Assembly (NCBI GenBank): GCA_006176705.1
Contig: QRFJ01004177.1
Span: forward strand, 1-64,000
Length of the DNA stretch: 64,000 nt
Direction of reading: 5' to 3'
Origin: Cocos nucifera
Lineage: Eukaryota > Streptophyta > Magnoliopsida > Arecales > Arecaceae
The translations under genes were made by a program, and so were the position numbers. The notes below the pieces were generated by a model. It worked only from the letters and a program-made list of their open reading frames with translations. It did no database searches and was not told the origin of the DNA. The number at the start of each line of letters is the position of its first letter. Positions within the stretch are counted from its first letter, which is position 1. This document shows positions 46,441 to 57,633 of this stretch, piece by piece.

Positions 46441-46833
46441 TATTGGTGCAAAATCTGGTTGCCATCGGAGAAGTGCTAGAGTCGGAGAAGATGAGGTCGC
46501 CGCTAGTGATCTGCAAAATAAGTCTCATCTAGAGCCCCGGGTGGTGGCTTCGGTAAGATCCTCCGATTGTCAAGTTAGCTTTTTCGACCAACAGAAATGA
46601 AGTGTTCAGTCAAGATGATTGTAAAATTTCGAAAAGGAGAAGAGAGCCTAGAGAAAACATATCTAGAGGATCTCTTTTATAGATGAAGCCTGTAACAAAC
46701 TGATAGTGACAGTCATAACTATCGGGTAGTGAGCCACTCGGGGTCACGTGGAGTTTGCTATGGAGGATAGTGTTTGTTGTCGTGAGGTGCCACTTCGTTT
46801 GAGATTTGATAGTCAAAGTTCGGAGGGGTAGGC
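46441..46833 (-). repeat. G2 5' LTR, cut by A5
   Basis: It starts TATTGGTGCAAAATC and runs in parallel with 43774 onwards to GGAGGGGTAGGC at 46833, where the A5 LTR begins. The rest lies beyond A5, outside the window. Confidence 0.82.
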
Positions 46834-47441
46834 TGAAGGAAAAACCTAGTTTTTTGGATCAGGTTCGTTCAGATCTGATTGGATCAAGAGAGATATTTCA
46901 AAAATTTTTCTCTTGGATCCAGATTAAATCTAAGACTTTTCAGATCTGATATTATTAATCTAATAAAAGAAAATAAAATAAAATAAAAAATAAATTAAAT
47001 CTAATTTAATTTATCTTATTGAGGGTAATCTGATTATCTTGTGATGATCTTCATGTCTGCCTGAGGTTCTTGATCTAGCCATGTAAGTGTCTGACCTCTA
47101 CTAGTATCCACTCGAGTGGAATCTGAAGATTTTCTCCTTCTTTATCAGTTCTCTAAAAATTAGATCTGGCTCTGATTTTGTAGATCCACAAAACTTCTTT
47201 TGAAGATGTGAGTTATCTCTTGTAGTAGTGCTGCCTTCTTCCTTTTTCTGTCGCCTTTCTCTTGCTTGGATCGCACCAAACTAAAGCCCAAAAATTCTTG
47301 GGCATGGGTAGGAGAGAGAAGACCTAAAGATGGCATGGAGAAGGGAGAGGGGCAGCCTTGTGGCATGGGCAATGGGTCAAGCCTTTTTTATCTTGGTGCA
47401 GATAGGGTTTTTATAGACCCTATTGCGCCATGCAGTGCCAC
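46834..47441 (-). repeat. A5 3' LTR, left part
   Basis: It starts TGAAGGAAAAACC and holds the U5/R part. It ends at the GCCAC (47437-47441) duplicated by A4. Confidence 0.88.
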
Positions 47442-49734
47442 TGAAGGGAAATCCTGATTTCCCGATCCAGGTTCGTTCAGATCTGATTAGATCAAGAGAT
47501 ATATTTCAAAAATTTTCTCTTGATCTTAATCAGATCTTGATATGTTTCAGATCTGATTCTTATTATTTTAATAAATAAAATAAAACAAGATAAATTAAAT
47601 CAAATTCAATTTACCTGATTTGGGTAATCCTATTACCCTGTAGATGATCCTGATTGCAGCGGAAGGTTCTGGATCTTAGCCACGCAAGCGCCTGGCCTCT
47701 ACCGGTATCCACTCGGGTTGGATCTGGAGATCCTCTTCTTCTCTATCACACCTCCAAAAATCAGATCTGGATCTGATCTGGAGGATCTTCAAAACTCTTT
47801 TGAAGATCTGCAGTCGTCCTTTTGCAGCAGCGCAGCCTTCTTGCTTTTGATCGCCTTTCCTTGATCTGAATCGCACCAAACTAAGTCCAAAACACTTTTG
47901 GACGTGGAGAGCAAGGGGAGAAGAGAGTATGGCATGGAGAAGGAGGGGAGAGGCAGCCTTGGACGTGGGAAATCTCTATTGAATTCACTTTGCACTTTTA
48001 AATTAGGGATGGGCGCAGGGTCTTATTTATAGACCTCTTGTGATCCAACTCCTCTTCCTCTCAACCAATCACAACCCTTTGTGAAATCAGATCTAAATCT
48101 GATTGGTTGGAAAAAGAGACCCCTGGATTCCTCCTTAGAGGGCGCCTAAGACCAGTCAAACTGGATTCTTAGTAGAACTCTGATTGGAATCCAAAAGGGA
48201 GGTGGAGTCCTTGTCCAACAAGGACTCCTAGGCGCCTCCTACTTGGGCTCACGCCACCCTTGGCGTGCGCCCTTCTCCTTGCCAGGTTCTGGCAGGGGGA
48301 CAAGGCCCCCACCAGCTCTCCAATAGGTGCATGACATGTGGTCAAAAGTCAAAGGGTCAATGGTCAACGTTTGACCAGTCAAAGGTAGACTTTTGACCAA
48401 AGTCAAAGAACAAGAAATGGCAGGTGACCAAAAATGGCAGGTAATGTCTTACAAATAAGACAACCTATTCTCTGACTTGGACAACCTCCAGTCAGACCAT
48501 ATGAAGGCCTCTGATTGAGCACAAACTCCTTTGGCTCAGTCAGGACAACTTATTTATGATAGTAAAAGAAGAACGTTAGGTTCAATCGAGTGCTAGCACG
48601 ATTTCCTTGAACCTAATTGAATCTCATTCAGATCAATTGAACTAGATCAGTTCAATTGATGATCACCAGATTCAAACCCTTGTTTGTGTGACCCAGTTAG
48701 GTTCAGTTCTGTATGGTAATGGGATATGTCATGATCTCTATCATAGACATCATCGAAACTCCTTTCGATGGATCAGAACTCTTCTGATTCGAACAGCTAG
48801 AATGATCGATCATCTAAATCATTCTAATTGCTCCCAAAATCCACCAGTGACACCTAGCAGTATATGGTGGCAACCCATCAGAGCTGAATGCGAACCTCTT
48901 GGTGCAGCTACCTGTGTGATTCAAGTTCTTCTATCTTGAGCCCCGATCAGATTAGGGTTAAGGTGAACTCGTCAAACCCTAGTCTCTGTCATATGATGTA
49001 ATCATTCGATTCGAGTCCAATGTGAAAATCTAAATAGAAACTCTTTCTATTATTTCACTCTACCATGGCCATGGATTTCTGGACTTGATTCTCATGATCA
49101 TCATAGGGCTGCTCCTCTACCACCGAGGTAGATAGATCCCATCTTGATGCAATCCAGTTCCTACAATGAACATGCTATAGCCAACATACACCTCAGGGTT
49201 CCATATGGCTAGGAGACCGAGTAATGGTGTAGTCAAACTATAACACCCTCAAGGTGAACTGCCGATGCATCTCAGGTCAAAGAACCAGACACACTACTGC
49301 AGCATCGAGTCAGTCATTGACGAGAAGGTAGACTTCCTAATGACTACTCGAGGTGGTCACGCTCAGTGCCCTCGTTCTCTAACGAGTACCTGTACTCTCG
49401 CTCCGGTGTCTCCACACCGTAGACTCAAGACTCATCTACTAAAGAGAAGCGATCGTACACCAACCTTCCGGATCAATCACCATCCTCGTGATGATCCTAT
49501 GGTCGGGAGCTGTTTTATGAGTTAATAATGATTATTCATGTCTTAAATTTTCAACTCTTGAAAATATGAATTATCATTACCATTAACTCAAAGGATGTAT
49601 CACAGACACTAAATACACATATGTGATAGAAAATAACCCATTTCATTAATTATAGTCAAAATTACAAATTTTGCCCCTAGAAGTGTATTACAAGTGTCAG
49701 CCAATTCTGGCTTCTAGGGCACATATATCTAACA
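47442..49734 (-). repeat. A4 3' LTR, 2293 bp
   Basis: TGAAGGGAAATCC...CTAACA. The TATA box is at 48024-48031 and the W-box cluster at about 48340-48415. It is followed by ATCTCCCACTTG, the reversed polypurine tract. Confidence 0.94.
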
Positions 49735-49748
49735 ATCTCCCACTTGTC

Positions 49749-52642
49749 CTAAAGCCAATTGGCTACAAGTCTAAGTCCCATCTTCTCAAGGTGGGCTTCG
49801 ATCTTCTGCTGGCCCAACGGCTTTGTAAGTGGGTCTGCCACATTATCTGTGGAGTTGACTCTCTTGACCTCAACGTAACCTTTCTCAAGGTAATCGCGGA
49901 TGAGATGGTATCACCGTTTGCTAGGAACTCTTCCAGCACAAACAGATCTGCCAGATGTCGACTTTCGATCATCTATATCGAACATGAAGTCCGAGTCTGT
50001 GTATCCCTGGACTTGGAGTTCTCCATTACCAAAGACCAACATCATATCCTTAGTTCTTCTCAAGTACTTAAGGATACATTTCACAGAAGTCCAGTGTTCT
50101 TCACCTGGATTTGACTGATATCTGCTTGTGACACTCACAGCATGGGCTATATCAGGTCGTGTACATAGCATGGCATACATGAGGCTCCCTATTGCAGAAG
50201 CATAAGGGATCTTGCTCATGCGTTCTATTTCCTCAGGTGTGCTGGGGCACATCTTCTTGGAAAGATGAATACCATGTCTGAAGGGTATTAATCCCCTCTT
50301 AGAGTTTTCCATACTAAACCTCTTTAGTACTTCCTCTATGTACATTTTCTGTGAAAGTCCTAGCATCCTATTCGGTCTATCCCTATAGACCTTAATTCCT
50401 AGAATAAAGGATGCTTCACCTAGGTCTTTCATGGAGAATTCCTTAGACAACCACATCTTGACTGATGTCAACATGGGAATATCATTCCCAATAAGGAGGA
50501 TGTCATCCACGTACAATACGAGGAAGACAACAGCGCTCCCACTGACCCTTTTGAAAACACATGGTTCCTCTTCATTTTTGATGAAACCAAACTTTTTGAT
50601 CACATCATTGAAACGAGTGTTCCAGCTCCGAGATGCTTGCTTAAGTCCATATATGGACCTTTGCAGCTTGCAAACCTTGTGATCAGTATCACTGGATGTG
50701 AAACCTAGCGGCTGTTCCATATAGATATCTTCCTCAAGATATCCATTTAGGAATGCCGTTTTCACGTCCATTTGCCATATTTCATAATCGAAATAGGCTG
50801 CAACAGCAAGCAATGTGCGGATGGATTTTAGCATAGCTACCGGGGAAAAGGTATCCTGATAGTCAATGCCTTCACGTTGACTATAACCTTTTGCCACCAG
50901 TCTAGCCTTGAATGTCTCCACATTCCCATCTGCACCAATCTTTCTCTTGAAGATCCATTTACACCCAATAGGTACTATACCTTCTGGTGGATCTACCAAG
51001 GTCCAGACTTGGTTTGAGTGCATCGAGTCGATCTCTGACTTCATTGCCTCAAGCCATTTCTCGGAGTCGATATCTGATATCGCCTCGTTGTAGGTTTTGG
51101 GATCATCACCATGAGCACCATTACCTATGAGGAACATTTCCTCTACGTCCTCTGAAATAATACCTAAGTATCTTTCAGGGGGACGGAAAACTCTTTCCGA
51201 TCTACGAGGTGGAGGAGGTAGTGTTCTTATTGGCTCAACCTGATTTGGTTCCACTTGGTCCTTAGCTCGTTCTGCTTGTGAGACTTTCTCATCAAGCTTA
51301 ATCTGCTTTCCAATGCCACTATCTTGAATAAACTATTTTTCAAGAAATATGGCATGTCGACTCACAATCACATTGTGGTCTTCTGGAATGTAGAAATAGT
51401 ATCCTAATGACTCTTTAGGATATCCTATGAATCGAGCTCTAAAGGACCTAAACTCTAACTTGTCCGCTTGTTGTCTTTTGACATAAGCCGGACAACCCCA
51501 AATTCTGAGATGACTCAGACTTGGTTTCTTACCGTGCCATATCTCATACGGTGTGGTAGGAACGGTTTTTAGAGGGAACCCTATTCAGTAAATAGATTGA
51601 AGTTAATAATGAATGTCCCCAAAGAAAATCTGGGAGGTCTGTGAAGCTCATCATGGATCGAACCATATCCAATAGAGTCCGATTTCTCCGTTCTGAAACC
51701 CCGTTGAGTTGAGGTGTTCCTGGTGGAGTCCATTGAGAGACTATGCCATTTTCCTTAAGATAGTCTAGGAATTCCCGGCTAAGGTATTCACCTCCTCGAT
51801 CTGATCGAAGAACCTTAATGGGTTTTCCAGTTTGTTTTTCTACTTCATGTCTGAATTCTTTGAACTTTTCAAAAGGCTTCAGACTTGTGTCTCATAAGAT
51901 ACACATACCCATACCTAGACAGATCATCGGTAAAGGTAATGAAGTAGACAAAATTGCCTCTAGCCGGCACATCGAATGGGCCGCACACATCAGTATGTAC
52001 TAGGGCAAGGAGATCTGTGGCCCTCTCCCCATGTCCAACAAAAGGGAGTTTAGTCATTTTGCCTTGAAGACAAGATTCACAAGTTGGATATGACTCAAAA
52101 GTCAATGGACTCAATAGCCCATTTTTCTCCAATTTGTTAATCCTATCTTCTGCTATATGACCTAATCTCAGGTGCCATAGATATCTGTCGTTTGGACTAT
52201 CCCTAGGTCGTTTGGCATTCACGTTTTGCTCGATAGTTAAAACAGGTACATCAATATGCAACTGATAAAGACCATTAACAAGGAAACCATTTGCAATTTT
52301 ATTTCTTTCATAAAGAATGTTACAATGGTCCTTAAAGAAGGTGATCACATAACCTTCTTGTGCTAAGCATGAAACAGAAATCAAATTCCTGCTAGCTGCA
52401 GGCACATAATAACAGTCTTTTAAAACTAAGTCTAAACCAGATGGTAATCGCAGAGGGTATGTTCCCACGGCTACTGCAGCAACTCTTGCTCCATTACCGA
52501 CGCGTAGGATCATGTCTCCATCCCTCAGCCTCCTGCTATCCTCAAGACCCTGCATAGAAGTGCACAGATGAGCACTAGAACCAGAGTCAAGCACCCAACT
52601 GGATGCAGAAGAAACCGTAAGGTTAGACTCAATAACGAGCAT
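49749..52642 (-). pseudogene. A4 pol polyprotein, RNase H core deleted
   Basis: Protease (DSGSS near 52585), GAG-pre-integrase and the start of integrase are open from 52642 to 51869. The frame then breaks at a one-base insertion, which A1 also has. Integrase continues to the TAG at 51333-51335. RT is open from the TAG down through YVDD (50502-50513) to 49911. RNase H lacks about 205 bp (junction near 49914) and another 18 bp (junction near 49935), so the MEAEYIA and CDNNGA motifs with their catalytic residues are gone. The extreme C-terminus (49749-49910) remains. Confidence 0.93.
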
Positions 52643-52671
52643 ACCTCCAGAAGGACCTTCCTTCTTGTTCT

Positions 52672-53481
52672 TTAGGGTGGCCAGGTAAGTAGGGCAGTTC
52701 CGCTTCCAATGGCCGTCGCTGTTGCAATGGAAACACTTTCCTTTGCCATCGACCTTTTTTTCTTCGGTTCTGCCTTCTTCTTCTTTGATCCTTCTACCTT
52801 TTGCTTTTTCACAGACTTCTTTTTCTTTCCATAAGACTTTCTTTTGGAAGAAGTCCGTTCCATAGCAAGAACTGAGCCTTTAGAACCTTTCATAGAAAGC
52901 TCAGCGGTAACCAGCATATTCATCAACTCGGCCAAGGAATTTTGAAGTTTATGCATGTGGTAATTCATGATGAATTGCCCATATGCATCAGTCAAGGATT
53001 GCAGAATAATATCGTTCTGCAAATCCAAGTCCAACTTCACACCGAGCTTCTCAAGCTCTTCCATGTCCTTGATCATTGTCAGACAGTGATCTTGGACTGA
53101 CTGCCCATCACGCATCTTAGCCTTAAAAAGTCATTTCGTGACTTGATATTTGGCTGCGCGACTCTGTTCACCAAACATCTCCTGCAGGTGAGCCAACATT
53201 TGGCGAGCAGTCCCGATATCTTCATGTTGGCGCTGGAGCTCATCAGACATCGAGCCCAACATGTAGTATCTGGCCTTATTGTCTTCGTCAATCCATTTTT
53301 CCAGAGACGCTCTCTGTTCAGTGGATGGACGAGCTGGTAAGGTGGGAGGGTCCTGGTCCAAAACATGTGTTAACTTCTCTGAACCCAAAACAATTTTGTA
53401 GTTCCTGAGCCAATCTTTATAATTGGGTCCAGTCAGTCTATGTGTGTCTAGGATACGTGCCAGTGGGTTGGACGCAGACAT
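52672..53481 (-). pseudogene. A4 gag
   Basis: The start is the ATG at 53479-53481 (MSASNPLARILDTHRLTGPN). An in-frame upstream ATG at 53497-53499 is less likely, because A5 lines up with the inner one. Gag is interrupted by a TGA at 53131-53133, which A5 also has, and continues in the same frame from LFKAKMRDGQ to the lysine-rich segment. An extra A in the run near 52760 puts the zinc knuckle (CFHCNSDGHWKRNC, about 52690-52735) out of frame. Gag would form the virus-like particle. No membrane segment is seen. Confidence 0.92.
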
Positions 53482-55343
53482 TTTCCTGTAGAGAGTCAAA
53501 GATTCTAGTTAGATACTGTAATTTTGACTTGACCAATTTGTTTAGGGATTTTATTTTTAAACAAATTAGCTCCCACTATTTTCTCGGATCCCTACACTCC
53601 CTCTGTAGAGATGCGAAAATCTCCGCGATTGATGATTTCTAGTGGGTGGTGCGGTCTCACCAACTGACTCATCACCTCACCTAACAGTTATTGGTGATGG
53701 GTTAGCCAATGAGTGAACAACTCTTGTTCAATGATTCTCTAATCATGGTGCACCCAAACTTGGTCTCTAATTCATGAATCTCACCGTATCCGGAATATTG
53801 ATCCACTCCTTAGTTAAGTCAGACCCACCATTTGCATAGACTGGGTTCCTAATTGGGTCTCTCACCGTATCCGAAATATTGAGCCCAACTCATCCTCCAG
53901 CCCATAGCATCCAATGCCTAATAGACATGGTTGCGTCTTCCCGGTGCAACTGAGCCACTGTATCCAGCCGAGAACAATCAACCCCGGGAAGGGCCCGCAC
54001 GTCTACAATGGTGGAAGACCTCGGACTTAATCTTTTCTTAGGGAGAATTGATTCAGGTCTCATTAAACTAGACTTGGCTTAGTCATAACAATTATGACTA
54101 ACCTAGTGGCATGGGTCAGCTCGGATTATTGACCACCTCAGATCAGAACTGTGTCAACAGATATGGCCAGGTAAGTGAGACCGGTGGAAGGAATATGCCG
54201 TTAACTCGCACAAGAACGCATTCAGGTCGAGTAGCTTCCAATTAAAAACCAGTCGGTCGTCTGTGCCAAACTTACCTTAGACACCAAATTGTTGAGTCAG
54301 AACCAATTGGGTTAGCCTACAATCCAGACTCTAACCTCTGAGCCTAATTAGGTCTTGCTTGATCGTGACTCGATCTTGACCCAGACTTAATCCTATTAGG
54401 CTGGTCAATTTAAGCATTGTTGATCCCATCTAACCAACCAACTCTTGATTCGGTTTGATCAACCGCTTAGACCTAATTGAGCTACCCAAGCCCGAACCCA
54501 GTATTATGAATATGTCTTAGATCTGAAATTCTCAATTTTAGACCTAATTGAATATTCCATAAACTTAATTCTTAATTAAGTTGGGTTCATAAACAAAATA
54601 TGCACAATAAATCCTAGGGTTTCAGGATCTAGGGTTTTGCAGAAAGTAAGTTTTGGGTTTCTGATTAAGGACGAACACGCAGCACCCCTACACGTCATAA
54701 GAACACCCCATCGAATGGGAAGAGAGGGCCTTTAAACCCTTCTTCGTTCTTATGACCGGACGGCCAAGAGGAACGCCTTAATCAGGAACATGTAAATACT
54801 ACAAAACAGTTATAGATCTATATCATATATCTCATATATAAATTTAGATCTAATCATGGCATATTTTGCATACATCTCATGTATCAATTCATGCATGTTT
54901 TCAGATCTAAATTATCACATAATAATCTAAAAAATTAGATTTAAATTGATCTAATCAAAATAAATTCTAATCTAGACAATTATGTAGAACTATTCTACAA
55001 CTAGTCTAGTCATGCATCTATCATATCTCATATGATATTTAAAATTAAATAATTTTTATTTGCTGTTTATCAGATGTTATTATAACACTTATAATATCAG
55101 AAAATAGTAAATAAGAAGATCTAAAATATGATTTAATCAGATTAAATCAAAGACATGCAAAACTATTCTATAGAACTATTCTATTCTAGAACTAGTCATG
55201 CATATCTTCATGTTCTTAGATCCAAATCATTTAATTTTAATTTTTCTGATTTCAGATCTGATCACATCTCATGTGACATCTGAAATCACTTTATTTTTAA
55301 TTAAAATAAAATTAAAATCAGATCTAAACAATTTTAGAACCAT
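53482..55343 (-). other. A4 untranslated leader, 1.86 kb
   Basis: This lies between the primer site and the gag ATG. It shares its sequence with the leaders of A2 (24695-25088 and 33942-35260) and A5 (63281-64000). It has no supported gene. The half nearest the LTR is AT-rich with many short AGATCTAAT-type words. A leader of this length suggests packaging and dimerisation signals. Confidence 0.85.
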
Positions 55344-55356
55344 GGCTCTGATACCA
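55344..55356 (-). promoter_or_regulatory. A4 primer-binding site (Met tRNA)
   Basis: The minus strand reads TGGTATCAGAGCC, exactly the plant initiator-Met type, two bases from the LTR end. Confidence 0.92.
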
Positions 55357-55924
55357 GTTGAAGGGAAATCCTGATTTCCCGGTCCAGGTTCGTCCAGATC
55401 TGATTAGATCAAGAGATATATTTCAAAAATTTTCTCTTGATCTTAATCAGATCTTGATATATTTCAGATCTGATTCTTATTATTTTAATAAATAAAATAA
55501 AACAAGATAAATTAAATCAAATTTAATTTACCTGATTTGGGTAATCCTATTACCCTGTAGATGATCCTGATTGCAGCGGAAGGTTCTGGATCTTAGCCAC
55601 GCAAGCGCCTGGCCTCTACCGGTATCCACTCGGGTTGGATCTGGAGATCCTCTTCTTCTCTATCACACCTCCAAAAATCAGATCTGGATCTGATCTGGAG
55701 GATCTTCAAAACTCTTTTGAAGATCTGCAGTCGTCCTTTTGCAGCAGCGCAGCCTTCTTGCTTTTGATCGCCTTTCCTTGATCTGAATCGCACCAAACTA
55801 AGTCCAAAACACTTTTTGGACGTGGAGAGCAAGAGGGAGAAGAGACTATGGCATGGAGAAGGAGGGGAGAGGCAGCCTTGGGGCGTATCTAATAGCATTG
55901 GAATTAGGGTTGGGCGCAGGGTCT

Positions 55925-55932
55925 TATTTATA
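55925..55932 (-). promoter_or_regulatory. A4 5' LTR TATA box
   Basis: TATAAATA on the minus strand. The conserved GCGCCCA follows about 5-10 bp downstream. Confidence 0.75.
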
Positions 55933-56238
55933 GACCTCTTGTGATCCAACTCCTCTTCCTCTCAACCAATCACAACCCTTTGTGAAATCAGATCTAAATC
56001 TGATTGGTTGGAATAGAGACCCCTGGATTCCTCCTTAGAGGGCGCCTAAGACCAGTCAAACTGGATTCTTAGTAGAACTCTGATTGGAATCCAAAAGGGA
56101 GGTGGAGTCCTTGTCCAACAAGGACTCCTAGGCGCCTCCTACTTGGGCTCACGCCACCCTTGGCGTGCGCCCTTCTCCTTGCCAGGTTCTGGCAGGGGGA
56201 CAGGCCCCCACCAGCTCTCCAATAGGTGCATGACATGT

Positions 56239-56305
56239 GGTCAAAAGTCAAAGGGTGAATGGTCAACGTTTGACCAGTCAAAGGTAGACTTTTGACCAAA
56301 GTCAA
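56239..56305 (-). promoter_or_regulatory. W-box cluster in A4 5' LTR
   Basis: Seven TTGAC(C/T) motifs on both strands within 67 bp, about 310 bp upstream of the TATA box, as in A1. One further motif present in other copies is lost (GTCAATGG to GTGAATGG near 56256). Confidence 0.6.
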
Positions 56306-57633
56306 AGAACAAGAAATGGCAGGTGACCAAAAATGGCAGGTAATGTCTTACAAATAAGACAACCTATTCTGACTTGGACAACCTCCAGTCAGACCATATG
56401 AAGGCCTCTGATTGAGCACAAACTCCTTTGGCTCAGTCAGGACAACTTATTTATGATAGTAAAAGAAGAACGTTAGGTTCAATCGAGTGCTAGCACGATT
56501 TCCTTGAACCTAATTGAATCTCATTCAGATCAATTGAACTAGATCAGTTCAATTGATGATCACCAGATTCAAACCCTTGTTTGTGTGACCCAGTTAGGTT
56601 CAGTTCTGTATGGTAATGGGATATGTCATGATCTCTATCATAGACATCATCGAAACTCCTTTCGATGGATCAGAACTCTTCTGATTCGAACAGCTAGAAT
56701 GATCGATCATCTAAATCATTCTAATTGCTCCCAAAATCCACCAGTGACACCTAGCAGTATATGGTGGCAACCCATCAGAGCTGAATGCGAACCTCTTGGT
56801 GCAGCTACCTGTGTGATTAAGTTCTTCTATCTTGAGCCCCGATCAGATTAGGGTTAAGGTGAACTCGTCAAACCCTAGTCTCTGTCATATGATGTAATCA
56901 TTCGATTCGAGTCCAATGTGAAAATCTAAATAGAAACTCTTTCTATTATTTCACTCTACCATGGCCATGGATTTCTGGACTTGATTCTCATGATCATCAT
57001 AGGGCTACTCCTCTACCACCGAGGTAGATAGATCCCATCTTGATGCAATCCAGTTCCTACAATGAACATGCTATAGCCAACATACACCTCAGGGTTCCAT
57101 ATGGCTAGGAGACCGAGTAATGGTGTAGTCAAACTATAACACCCTCAAGGTGAACTGCCGATGCATCTCAGGTCAAAGAACCAGACACACTACTGCAGCA
57201 TCGAGTCAGTCATTGACGAGAAGGTAGACTTCCTAATGACTACTCGAGGTGGTCACGCTCAGTGCCCTCGTTCTCTAACGAGTACCTGTACTCTCGCTCC
57301 GGTGTCTCCACACCGTAGACTCAAGACTCATCTACTAAAGAGAAGCGATCGTACACCAACCTTCCGGATCAATCACCATCCTCGTGATGATCCTATGGTC
57401 GGGAGCTGTTTATGAGTTAATAATGATTATTCATGTCTTAAATTTTCAACTCTTGAAAATATGAATTATCATTACCATTAACTCAAAGGATGTATCACAG
57501 ACACTAAATACACATATGTGATAGAAAATAACCCATTTCATTAATTATAGTCAAAATTACAATTTTGCCCCTAGAAGTGTATTACAAGTGTCGGCCAATT
57601 CTGGCTTCTAGGGCACATATATCTAACAGCCAC

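Larger units (their letters stand above)
44590..46833 (-). mobile_element. G2: gypsy element with most of the interior deleted
   Basis: Sequence 44590-46430 parallels G1 18175-20010 (3' untranslated part and antisense gene). It then jumps directly to an LTR start at 46441. The whole gag-pol region is therefore missing. G2 shares its left LTR with G1, and its right LTR is cut at 46833 by A5. Confidence 0.8.
47442..57628 (-). mobile_element. A4: full-length family A copia element, 10.2 kb
   Basis: This is the only complete element in the window: 3' LTR, polypurine tract, pol, gag, 1.9-kb leader, primer site, 5' LTR. It is flanked by GCCAC (47437-47441 and 57629-57633), a perfect 5-bp target-site duplication. 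By eye the LTRs differ at about ten substitutions and a few indels, plus one replaced block, so the insertion is recent. It is not autonomous: RNase H is deleted and several stops and frameshifts break gag-pol. Confidence 0.95.
55359..57628 (-). repeat. A4 5' LTR, 2270 bp
   Basis: TGAAGG...CTAACA. It drives transcription of A4 on the minus strand. Compared with the 3' LTR, the main difference is the block at about 55882-55912, next to the TATA box. Confidence 0.94.
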
